From Cyanobacteria bacterium RU_5_0 (GTDB lineage Bacteria; Cyanobacteriota; Cyanobacteriia; Elainellales; Elainellaceae): 55,851 nt of DNA. Made by a program: the position numbers and the translations under genes. Positions 8,872 to 16,611 of this stretch are shown in pieces. The notes beneath the pieces were generated by a model. The model made no database searches. It worked only from the letters and a program-made list of their open reading frames with translations, and was not told the DNA's origin. Positions within the stretch are counted from its first letter, which is position 1; each line of letters begins with the position of its first letter. The stretch is taken from NCBI GenBank assembly GCA_012033255.1, contig JAAUSF010000019.1, forward strand, positions 1 to 55,851, written 5' to 3'.

Positions 8872-11391
8872 ATGCAATACCCCTTAGTCAGAGTGCTTCT
8901 GGTTGAAGATGATGAGGATGATTACATCCTAACCCAAAGCTTGTTTTCTGAAATTGAGGGGCGTAAGTTTCACCTGGATTGGGTCACGTCCTATGAGGTT
9001 GCCTTAGCGGAAATTGTGCAAAAGCAGCATGATGTCTATTTGCTTGATTACCAATTAGGGGAATTTAATGGATTAGATTTGCTGCGAGATGCCATTGCCA
9101 ACGGTTGTGAGGCACCCGTGATTGTATTGACCGGGCAAGACGATCGCGAAGTGGATGTTGCCGCAATGATAGCAGGAGCCGCCGATTATTTGGTCAAAGG
9201 GGAGATAACGGCTGCGGTGTTAGATCGATCGATCCTCTTTGCAATGGAACATGCTCACACTCTGGAAAAGCTCCGGCGTACATTACGAGAAAATAGCCAG
9301 TTGGCGTTGGCGATCGGTAGCATTAGCACGGGTGTTGTCATTACTGATCCAAATCAACCCGACAATCCTGCCATTTTCGTCAATCAAGCCCTCACAACAC
9401 TAACAGGCTATAGCGCCGAGGAAGTACTAGGGAAAAACTGCCGTATCTTTCAAGGTGCCGAGTCTGATCCTTCAGTAGTTCGGCAAATTCGAGAGGCGAT
9501 CGCGAATACCCAACCCATTACTTGTACTCTGCTCAATTACCGCAAAGACGGCATATCCTTCTGGAACGAACTCACAATTAATCCGGTTTTTGATGAGCAA
9601 GGCACCCTCACTCACTTCATTGGGCTGCAAACAGATGTCACGCAACGCAAACAAGCAGAAGCCGCCCTGCGCGAAAGTGAAGAACGCTATGCTCTAGCCG
9701 TCCAGGGAGCCAATGACGGGATCTGGGACTGGAATCTTAAAACGGGTGAAGTTTACTTTTCGCCTCGTTGGAAAACCATGTTGGGCTATAAAGAACATGA
9801 AATTAGCAACACGCTGGAGGAATGGTTCGATCGCGTCCATCCAGAAGATCTGTACTGGGTGAAGCGAGGCGTATGGGCACATTTAGATGGCTTAACTCCT
9901 CACTTTGAAAGCGAACATCGCATGTTGCATCGAGATGGCAACTATCGTTGGATACTGAGTCGTGGCTTAGCCGTCCAAGATGCCGACGGTCATATCACCC
10001 GCATGGCAGGATCACAAACCGATGTCACAGGCTGGAAACAAGCAGAAGAGAAGCTAGTCCATGATGCTCTACACGACACGTTGACTGGCTTACCCAATCG
10101 AATTCTGCTCATGGAACGCTTGCACCATGTCATTCAACTGTCCCAGCGCAGTAACACCCTATTCGCAGTTCTGTTCATTGATCTCGATCGCTTCAAAGTC
10201 ATCAATGATAGTCTAGGTCATATGATAGGCGATCAGTTATTGATCTCAATTGCTTACCGCCTCTCTGGTTGTTTGCGTCCGAGTGATACGATTGCACGAT
10301 TAGGAGGCGATGAATTTATCATCCTTCTAGAAGATATCAAAGACAATGCGGATGCTACTCAAGTTGCCGATCGAATTCAACGCGAACTATCCCTGCCGTT
10401 CAATCTGGAAGGACACGAAGTGTTCACGGCTGCCAGCATCGGAATTGCCTTCAGTATGACGGGCTATACTCGCCCTGATGACTTAATCCGGGATGCTGAT
10501 ACGGCTATGTATCACGCCAAAGCAGCTGGTCGAGGGCGTTACGAAATTTTCCATCTGGGAATGCACACTCACGCCGTAGAATTGCTGCAACTGGAAACAG
10601 ATTTGCGTCGGGCAATCGAGCGCCAAGAACTCTTGCTTCACTATCAACCGATCGTTTCTTTAAGGTTTCAACGCATCATTGGCTTTGAGGCATTGCTGCG
10701 TTGGTATCATCCTAGACGAGGCTACATCTGTCCAACGGAATTTGTGCCGATCGCAGAAGAAACAGGGCTAATTATCCCGATCGGTCAATGGGTTTTACGA
10801 CAAGCCTGTCAGCAAATGCGGCACTGGCAACAGCAATTCTCCGATCGCGAACCAATCATCAGCGTTAATCTGTCCAGCAAACAGTTCACTCCCTACTTAA
10901 TCGAGCAAATCAGTCAAATCCTGGAAGACACAGGACTAAATGCTCGGTATCTTAGACTCGAAATCACCGAAAGCACTCTCATGGAAAATGCCGAATCCGC
11001 CATCATGACCTTGACCCAACTGCGCGATTTGGGAATTCAGTTAGCCATTGATGATTTTGGGACAGGCTACTCTTCTCTCAGCTATCTACACCGATTCCCC
11101 ATCGACACATTGAAAATCGATCGCTCCTTCATCAGCAAAATTGATGTAGATGGCGAACAGTTAGCGATCGTTCGCACAATTATGACCCTTGCCTGGAATC
11201 TAGGGGTGGAAGTTATCGCAGAAGGCGTAGAAACGCAAAAACAACTCGTTCAACTGCGATCGTTGCGATGCGAATATGCCCAAGGGTATTTCTTCTGTAA
11301 ACCTGTAGATGCCGAAATGATAGCGCAATTGATGAGTGCTGAAGATCCATCCGAGTGGAATCAAGTGATAGGGCTGAGAAGTCATAAGTAG
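8872..11391 (+). CDS. Response regulator-LOV-PAS-GGDEF-EAL protein (blue-light c-di-GMP enzyme)
   Basis: Domains in order: a receiver domain (about 6-125, phospho-acceptor Asp59 in LLDY, Lys109); a PAS domain with the LOV signature GKNCRIFQG (flavin-adduct Cys190, plus Asn222, Asn232 and Gln253); a second PAS/PAC domain (about 273-388); GGDEF (478-482 intact, with an RPSD inhibitory site at 469-472); and EAL (Glu606, Asn666, Glu698, Asp727-Asp728, Lys748, Glu784 all present). Both diguanylate cyclase and phosphodiesterase activities are therefore possible, under phosphorylation and blue-light control. ATG 8872 is preferred over TTG 8839. No cognate kinase is adjacent. Synechococcus elongatus has a LOV-GGDEF-EAL protein reported as a light-stimulated phosphodiesterase; the added receiver domain is the difference here. 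Confidence 0.9.
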   Translation: MQYPLVRVLLVEDDEDDYILTQSLFSEIEGRKFHLDWVTSYEVALAEIVQKQHDVYLLDYQLGEFNGLDLLRDAIANGCEAPVIVLTGQDDREVDVAAMIAGAADYLVKGEITAAVLDRSILFAMEHAHTLEKLRRTLRENSQLALAIGSISTGVVITDPNQPDNPAIFVNQALTTLTGYSAEEVLGKNCRIFQGAESDPSVVRQIREAIANTQPITCTLLNYRKDGISFWNELTINPVFDEQGTLTHFIGLQTDVTQRKQAEAALRESEERYALAVQGANDGIWDWNLKTGEVYFSPRWKTMLGYKEHEISNTLEEWFDRVHPEDLYWVKRGVWAHLDGLTPHFESEHRMLHRDGNYRWILSRGLAVQDADGHITRMAGSQTDVTGWKQAEEKLVHDALHDTLTGLPNRILLMERLHHVIQLSQRSNTLFAVLFIDLDRFKVINDSLGHMIGDQLLISIAYRLSGCLRPSDTIARLGGDEFIILLEDIKDNADATQVADRIQRELSLPFNLEGHEVFTAASIGIAFSMTGYTRPDDLIRDADTAMYHAKAAGRGRYEIFHLGMHTHAVELLQLETDLRRAIERQELLLHYQPIVSLRFQRIIGFEALLRWYHPRRGYICPTEFVPIAEETGLIIPIGQWVLRQACQQMRHWQQQFSDREPIISVNLSSKQFTPYLIEQISQILEDTGLNARYLRLEITESTLMENAESAIMTLTQLRDLGIQLAIDDFGTGYSSLSYLHRFPIDTLKIDRSFISKIDVDGEQLAIVRTIMTLAWNLGVEVIAEGVETQKQLVQLRSLRCEYAQGYFFCKPVDAEMIAQLMSAEDPSEWNQVIGLRSHK

Positions 11392-11522
11392 TCAGACAGA
11401 GTTAATTACACCTCTTGTGGGATGGGCATCTTGTCCGTCCATTTAAGCAGACTAAATGCAGGCTATATTAACGAGGGTGCAAGGTCTAGTAAACTCAGAT
11501 CTGGCAGATCGATTTTTTTCTC

Positions 11523-12449
11523 ATGTCTGTTCTCTCTATCGTTACCGTGACTATTCCGGCGACCACAGCAAATTTGGGTCCTGGTTTTGATTGCATTGGT
11601 GCAGCGTTAACGCTACACAATCAATTTGAGTTTTCGTTGCTGCCGTCAGAAGCAGAGAAGTCGCTGACGATCGAAGTAACGGGGATAGAAGCAGAACGAG
11701 TATCACTGGATGAGCATAATCTGGCGTATCGGGCGTTCGTGCATTTTTATCAGCAAATCGGACAGATTCCTCCAGCAATACGGCTGTCGATCGCGCTCAG
11801 CGTTCCTTTAGCGCGAGGGTTAGGCAGTTCGGCAACGGCAATTTTGGGTGGTTTGATCGGGGCAAATCAGTTAGCCGGATCGCCAGTCTCTCAAGATGCC
11901 GTGATGGCTATGGCGATCGCACTGGAAGGACATCCCGATAATGTGGTTCCAGCGTTGATGGGTGGCTGTCGATTAGTTGCCACTCATCCCAATGGTACCT
12001 GGACAATCTGCGATGTTCCCTGGCATGAAGGGGTAGTGCCGATCGTTGCCATCCCTGATTTTGAATTATCCACGGCTGAAGCCCGTCGAGTCTTGCCCCC
12101 GGATTACAGCCGAGCCGATGCCATTTTTAACATGGCGCATTTAGGAGCGTTGCTGCGAGGATTGGCAACAGGACGGGCAGACTGGTTACGAACGGCACTC
12201 CAAGACCGAATTCATCAACCCTATCGGCAACCGTTGATTCGAGGCTTCAATGCGGTTGAGAATGCGGCTCTGGAAGCTGGAGCGTATGGACTGGTGATTA
12301 GCGGTGCCGGACCGACACTGCTAGCATTAGCACATCCCAGTCAGGCTGCCGCCGTAGAATCTGCAATGACGATCGCGTGGGCACATGAAGGTGTGATTGT
12401 ACAAGTGCATCAATTGCAACTGGATATGAATGGGGCGATCGTTCATTAA
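11523..12449 (+). CDS. thrB: Homoserine kinase ThrB
   Basis: ThrB phosphorylates homoserine with ATP on the way to threonine. It belongs to the GHMP kinase fold. The N-terminal motif PATTANLGPGFDCIG and the phosphate-binding loop LARGLGSSATAILGG (about residues 95-109) are diagnostic, and GAYGLVISGAGPTLLAL is the C-terminal GHMP motif. The 308-residue length is normal and it starts at ATG 11523. Two genes later is a DUF39 protein for homocysteine formation, so the locus combines two branches of the aspartate family. Confidence 0.95.
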   Translation: MSVLSIVTVTIPATTANLGPGFDCIGAALTLHNQFEFSLLPSEAEKSLTIEVTGIEAERVSLDEHNLAYRAFVHFYQQIGQIPPAIRLSIALSVPLARGLGSSATAILGGLIGANQLAGSPVSQDAVMAMAIALEGHPDNVVPALMGGCRLVATHPNGTWTICDVPWHEGVVPIVAIPDFELSTAEARRVLPPDYSRADAIFNMAHLGALLRGLATGRADWLRTALQDRIHQPYRQPLIRGFNAVENAALEAGAYGLVISGAGPTLLALAHPSQAAAVESAMTIAWAHEGVIVQVHQLQLDMNGAIVH

Positions 12450-12492
12450 CACTTAAACACCATTAACACTTAAACAAAAGAATACATACCGA

Positions 12493-12678
12493 ATGGATAA
12501 ACTCAATTTCATCTTAAAAGTTCTACTGCTTTCAGCCGCGATCGCCGTTGTGATCAGGTATGTTGCTCCTAGCTTGGCAATTCCGGCTACCCTGACCAAT
12601 ACGTTAATTGCTGTATTTCTACCAACTGTAATCATGGCGATCGCATTAGGATGGCGGTGGATGAAAGCAGAGGATTAA
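12493..12678 (+). CDS. Small two-helix membrane protein, function unknown
   Basis: I do not recognise the family. The 61-residue product has two hydrophobic segments (about 8-27, LKVLLLSAAIAVVIRYVAPS, and 35-55, NTLIAVFLPTVIMAIALGW), with a charged C-terminus, RWMKAED. It begins at ATG 12493, 43 bases after thrB, and its stop lies 2 bases before the ATG of the DUF39 gene. That spacing suggests an operon of thrB, this gene and the DUF39 gene. It looks real because of the tight spacing and the membrane-protein pattern. Confidence 0.6.
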   Translation: MDKLNFILKVLLLSAAIAVVIRYVAPSLAIPATLTNTLIAVFLPTVIMAIALGWRWMKAED

Positions 12679-12680
12679 CG

Positions 12681-13877
12681 ATGCGATCGATTGCTGAAAT
12701 CAACGATAAAATTCAACGTCAGCAGGCTATCGTGTGGACGGTGGAGGAGGTGAAGGCGCGAGTCCAGGAGATGGGAGTCACTCAGGTCGCAAAACAGGTG
12801 GATGTGATTACCACAGGCACATTTGAGCCAATGGAGTCGTCTGGGGCAATCCTGAATATCGGACATACTGATCCACCGATTAAAATCCGTCAGTGTTGGC
12901 TAGATGGAGTGCCAGCCTACTCTGGATTTGGAGCCGTTGATCTGTATTTGGGCGCGACCCAGATGGCAGACTATCCGATCGCAGATGGTACGGATGGCGA
13001 AGGATCACGGGAGCGAGGCGGCGGGCACGTCATTGCAGATTTGATTGCCGGAAAACCGGTGCAGTTGCGAGCGATCGGGCAGGTGACAGACTGTTATTCG
13101 CGGGCGTCTTTTGAAACGACCATTACCCGCGACACGATCAACCAGTTCTATCTGTTTAATCCGCGCAATTTGTACCAAAACTTTATTGTGGGTGTGAATG
13201 GCGGCGATCGATCGCTCTACACCTATTTAGGTCCCCTCCAACCTCACCTCGGTAACGCCGTCTACTCAAATCCAGGGGCAATTTCTCCCTTGCTCAATGA
13301 CCCTGACCTGCAACTGATCGGCATTGGCACTCGAATTTTTTTGGGAGGTGGAATCGGTTATGTGGCATGGGAAGGAACACAGCATTTCCCGTTGCAGAAG
13401 CGACTGCCGAATCGAACACCGATCGGACCTGCGGCAACGCTAGCCCTAATTGGAGATGCTAAACAAATGAATTCTCGTTGGGTGCGAGGCTGCTACTTTA
13501 GAAGCTATGGTTCCTCGCTGATGTTGGGGGTCGGTGTTCCGTTGCCCGTCTTGAGTGAAGAAGTGGTTGTTCACTGTGCGGTGCGCGATCAAGATCTTGT
13601 AGCCCCGATCGTGGATTTCTCAATTCCTCGGCGCGTTCGTCCCACCTTCGGCTTAGTCAGCTATGCCCAACTCAAATCAGGACGAATCACGATCGACGGC
13701 AAAATTGTCCGTGTTGCTCCGCTCGCCAGCATCTATCTATCACGCCAAATTGCCGCAGAATTGAAAGACTGGATCGAAACAGGCCGCTTTACCCTCACAG
13801 AACCCGTTGCCCAAATCCCAATGGATCGATCGTTCCTGGCACAAGATCGATGGGGGACACAAATTTCACTAGAATAA
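12681..13877 (+). CDS. DUF39 homocysteine-biosynthesis protein (aspartate semialdehyde sulfurtransferase-like)
   Basis: The DUF39 family includes the methanogen enzyme that converts aspartate semialdehyde to homocysteine using sulfide-derived sulfur. This 398-residue protein starts MRSIAEINDKI and carries ESSGAILNIGHTDPPIKIR and the GGGHVIADLIAG region typical of the family. Cysteines at 72 and 138 are candidates for sulfur transfer; I have not mapped them to the studied enzyme. There is no C-terminal CBS domain and no adjacent ferredoxin-like partner, unlike the methanogen pair. The start is ATG 12681; the reading frame continues upstream, but that region overlaps the small membrane gene. 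Its place after thrB supports an amino-acid role. Confidence 0.8.
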   Translation: MRSIAEINDKIQRQQAIVWTVEEVKARVQEMGVTQVAKQVDVITTGTFEPMESSGAILNIGHTDPPIKIRQCWLDGVPAYSGFGAVDLYLGATQMADYPIADGTDGEGSRERGGGHVIADLIAGKPVQLRAIGQVTDCYSRASFETTITRDTINQFYLFNPRNLYQNFIVGVNGGDRSLYTYLGPLQPHLGNAVYSNPGAISPLLNDPDLQLIGIGTRIFLGGGIGYVAWEGTQHFPLQKRLPNRTPIGPAATLALIGDAKQMNSRWVRGCYFRSYGSSLMLGVGVPLPVLSEEVVVHCAVRDQDLVAPIVDFSIPRRVRPTFGLVSYAQLKSGRITIDGKIVRVAPLASIYLSRQIAAELKDWIETGRFTLTEPVAQIPMDRSFLAQDRWGTQISLE

Positions 13878-14007
13878 ATGTTCAAACGGTCTCATGCCGC
13901 AGTTCAAGGCATCTCTTACTGAAGACTGATTTTTTTCAACGTGTTGTCGAAGATGGCTGAAGTTTCCCTTACTATGATGTCAGTGCTACTCATCAGGAAA
14001 AACGCCA

Positions 14008-14718
14008 GTGTTTCCCATCTCTGACGAAAACCCGACACGGCTAACGCCATATGTGACTTATGGGCTAATTATTGTTAACATCCTCTGCTTTCTGTATGAA
14101 CTCAGCTTGCCTCCAGAGCAACTGGAGCAGTTTTTTCGGATGGCAGCCGTTGTGCCAGAAGAATTGACCGTTAGCTTGCAAGGACAACCTCCATCATACG
14201 GTATCCCCGAATGGGCAACGCTAATTACCTCCCAATTTCTACATGGGGGATGGCTACATTTGTTTGGTAATATGCTCTATCTCTGGATCTTCGGCAACAA
14301 CGTTGAGGATCAGATGGGGCACATTAAGTATTTAATTTTCTATTTGCTGTGCGGAGCGTTGGCAGGGCTGACGCAGTGGTATTTTGATCCAACTTCTCAG
14401 ATCCCTTCATTGGGGGCAAGTGGAGCGATCGCTGGTGTGATGGGCGCTTACATTATCCGGTTTCCCTTCAGCCGAATCCTTACGCTCATCTCCATTTTCC
14501 CGATTCGAGTTCCGGCGTTTTTGTTTCTAGGAATCTGGTTTGTTCAACAAGCGTTCTATGGAGTAGCCAGCCTCAACGCACCAACCAATATCGGGATGCA
14601 AGGCGGCGGAATTGCGTATTGGGCACATGCAGGCGGATTTGTATTTGGAGCGATCTTGGGTCCTCTGTTCGGCTTATTTTCCAATCCGGCGTCTCCCAAC
14701 AACCGATACTTTCGATAA
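14008..14718 (+). CDS. Rhomboid-family intramembrane serine protease
   Basis: Rhomboids cleave membrane proteins within the bilayer. The 236-residue protein has about six membrane helices and the catalytic dyad Ser138 (in GASGA) and His207 (in HAGGF). The HGGWLHLFGNMLYLW block (79-93) supplies the conserved His and Asn of helix 2. All catalytic features are intact, so an active protease is likely. The start is GTG 14008, giving the common MFPISDENP amino end; no in-frame ATG fits. Substrates are unknown, and neighbouring genes give no hint. Confidence 0.9.
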   Translation: MFPISDENPTRLTPYVTYGLIIVNILCFLYELSLPPEQLEQFFRMAAVVPEELTVSLQGQPPSYGIPEWATLITSQFLHGGWLHLFGNMLYLWIFGNNVEDQMGHIKYLIFYLLCGALAGLTQWYFDPTSQIPSLGASGAIAGVMGAYIIRFPFSRILTLISIFPIRVPAFLFLGIWFVQQAFYGVASLNAPTNIGMQGGGIAYWAHAGGFVFGAILGPLFGLFSNPASPNNRYFR

Positions 14719-14754
14719 CCTCTCCTCTTGTTTCTCTCAGTGAAGTTCATAGTT

Positions 14755-14811
14755 AAACGGTCAATCAATCCTGACTCAGCACTCAGTCCTCAGAACTCAG
14801 CACTTAGCTAT
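14755..14811. repeat. Dispersed repeat, family C (heptamer-based), copy 1
   Basis: This 57-base sequence runs from AAACGGTCAATC to CACTTAGCTAT. Its core is five heptamers of the CTCAGNN type. A copy at 34891-34947 matches at all but one base, which is far closer than the other intergenic DNA around them. Confidence 0.85.
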
Positions 14812-14870
14812 CAAGCGAAAACCTCATCGCGATCGACTTCAACCCGACGACACAAGAACAGTGATCCTTT

Positions 14871-16397
14871 CTAACTATTGGTGATTTGGCTTGGAACGCA
14901 GACATCTGGGGCACATAATTCTGGAAATGAGAGGGTAGTGATTGTCAGCGTCTCCAGGTTGGCTCGACGGATGACATGATTGTTGGTGTCAGCAATGTAA
15001 AGGAAGTTGCCTGCAATACTCAATCCGGATGGCTCATAGAATCGAGTATTCATGCCTCGATCATCGATTAACCCTGCTCGACCATCGCCCAAAATGGATT
15101 GACAATCCCTGGTTTGTGGATCAACGAGTTTGATCTTGTGATTGTAGGTATCAGCAATCCAGAGTGTGGTGTTGGCGAATTCTACGCCGAGGCAATGCTG
15201 AAGGAGAACCTGTTCCCCTTGTCCGTCTACATCTCCGAAGCCAAACAGATCACCACTGCCACAGACTGTACGAACCTGAGATGTCTTCAGGTCGATCGCC
15301 CGAATCGTACTTCCCTCGCTGTCTGCAATGAAAAGCTCTTTGCCATTGGTGGTGATGCCGCTCGGCTGAGCGAACGTGGCTTCGTCCTTATGACCATCCA
15401 CACACGCTTCGGCTCCCGTTCCGGCATAGGTGCCGATCGTGTTATCCTGCAAACTCATTGTCCAAATCTGGTGAGATCCTGCCATTGCAATGAAGAGGCT
15501 TTCCCCGATCTTTACTAAATCCCACGGCGAGTTGAGTGCTGTTTCTAGAGCATTGCCACAATGAGGGCGGATCTGGTGACTTTGCGTTCCGGTACCTGCG
15601 ATCGTCTCTACCGTTTGCCGTTCCAAATTGACTCGTCGGATCGTGTGGTTTTCGGTGTCGGCAACATAGAGTGTATGGTTGGGGCGATCGAACGCCATCC
15701 CTTGCGGTGCAAAGAACTGAGCCTCAGCGAAACAGCCGTCTTTCAATCCGGCGGTTCCCGTGCCGATGATATGTCTGATTTCACCACTCAACGTTGAGAC
15801 AACAATCCGGTGATATCCGGAATCGGCAATAAAGAGTTGATGACTTGCTTCATCAGCGAACACCTTTCCCGGAAATGCCAATCGCGATGCTAACGGCTTC
15901 CGTTGCTTTTCCAGGCTGATGCTGAGTTCCTGGGAACTTACCGATCCTTTCTCTCGGTGTTCCTGAATAATCTTGGCAATGAGTTGATCCAACATCTCCC
16001 GCTTGCCTTCCCCAGCAACTGAACCAATCACATACCCGTCTGGATCGATCACCATTAGCGTGGGCCACGCTCGAACGGTGTATTCCTCCCAAACTCGAAA
16101 GCTCCGATCGACCAGTACGGGATGCTCAATGTCGTAGCGCAAAATCGCCTGCCGAATGTTTTCGGTTTCCTGCTCGTTGTCAAATTTTGCCGAGTGAACC
16201 CCGATTACCGTTAAACAGTCTTTGTATTTTTGCTCCAGATATTTCAAATCAGGAAGAATGTGTAGGCAGTTGATACAGCAATATGTCCAGAAATCGAGGA
16301 GGACGATTCGCCCTTTGAGATCTTTGAGGGAGAGGGGGCGATCGGTGTTCAGCCAGGGATAATGGGATGGCAGTTCGGGCGCTCGGATGCGAGCCAT
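14871..16397 (-). CDS. Thioredoxin-like/NHL-repeat protein (NHLRC2-like)
   Basis: The protein has an N-terminal thioredoxin fold with a CCINC active-site motif (Cys41-x-x-Cys44) after VLLDFWTY, then an array of NHL beta-propeller blades (repeated IADSGYHRI, VADTENHTIRRV, IADTYNHKIKLV, IADTNNHVIRRA). This domain order matches the NHLRC2 family, conserved from cyanobacteria to animals, for which no bacterial reaction is known. I chose ATG 16397 (MARIRAPELP) because homologues begin just before that block; a longer frame from 16496 would add 33 residues with a weak hydrophobic patch. No secretion signal is seen from the chosen start, suggesting a cytoplasmic protein. Confidence 0.85.
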   Translation of the reverse strand: MARIRAPELPSHYPWLNTDRPLSLKDLKGRIVLLDFWTYCCINCLHILPDLKYLEQKYKDCLTVIGVHSAKFDNEQETENIRQAILRYDIEHPVLVDRSFRVWEEYTVRAWPTLMVIDPDGYVIGSVAGEGKREMLDQLIAKIIQEHREKGSVSSQELSISLEKQRKPLASRLAFPGKVFADEASHQLFIADSGYHRIVVSTLSGEIRHIIGTGTAGLKDGCFAEAQFFAPQGMAFDRPNHTLYVADTENHTIRRVNLERQTVETIAGTGTQSHQIRPHCGNALETALNSPWDLVKIGESLFIAMAGSHQIWTMSLQDNTIGTYAGTGAEACVDGHKDEATFAQPSGITTNGKELFIADSEGSTIRAIDLKTSQVRTVCGSGDLFGFGDVDGQGEQVLLQHCLGVEFANTTLWIADTYNHKIKLVDPQTRDCQSILGDGRAGLIDDRGMNTRFYEPSGLSIAGNFLYIADTNNHVIRRANLETLTITTLSFPELCAPDVCVPSQITNS

Positions 16398-16611
16398 AGG
16401 TCGATCGGGGGGTGAGGGGAACTTTTCTACAGTAGCGGAAGTTGCGTAGCAAGGGATAAGTAACAAACGGATGAGTAATTTGCAATGTATTGGCAAATTC
16501 TTTCTAAAGATGCACTGTCGCGAATAATGTGTTCATAGTCATCGCGTTGTCATACCGGATTGCCAAGTGTGCCGCGTTTTAGGTTGATCTGCTTGATAGA
16601 AACTATCTTGA

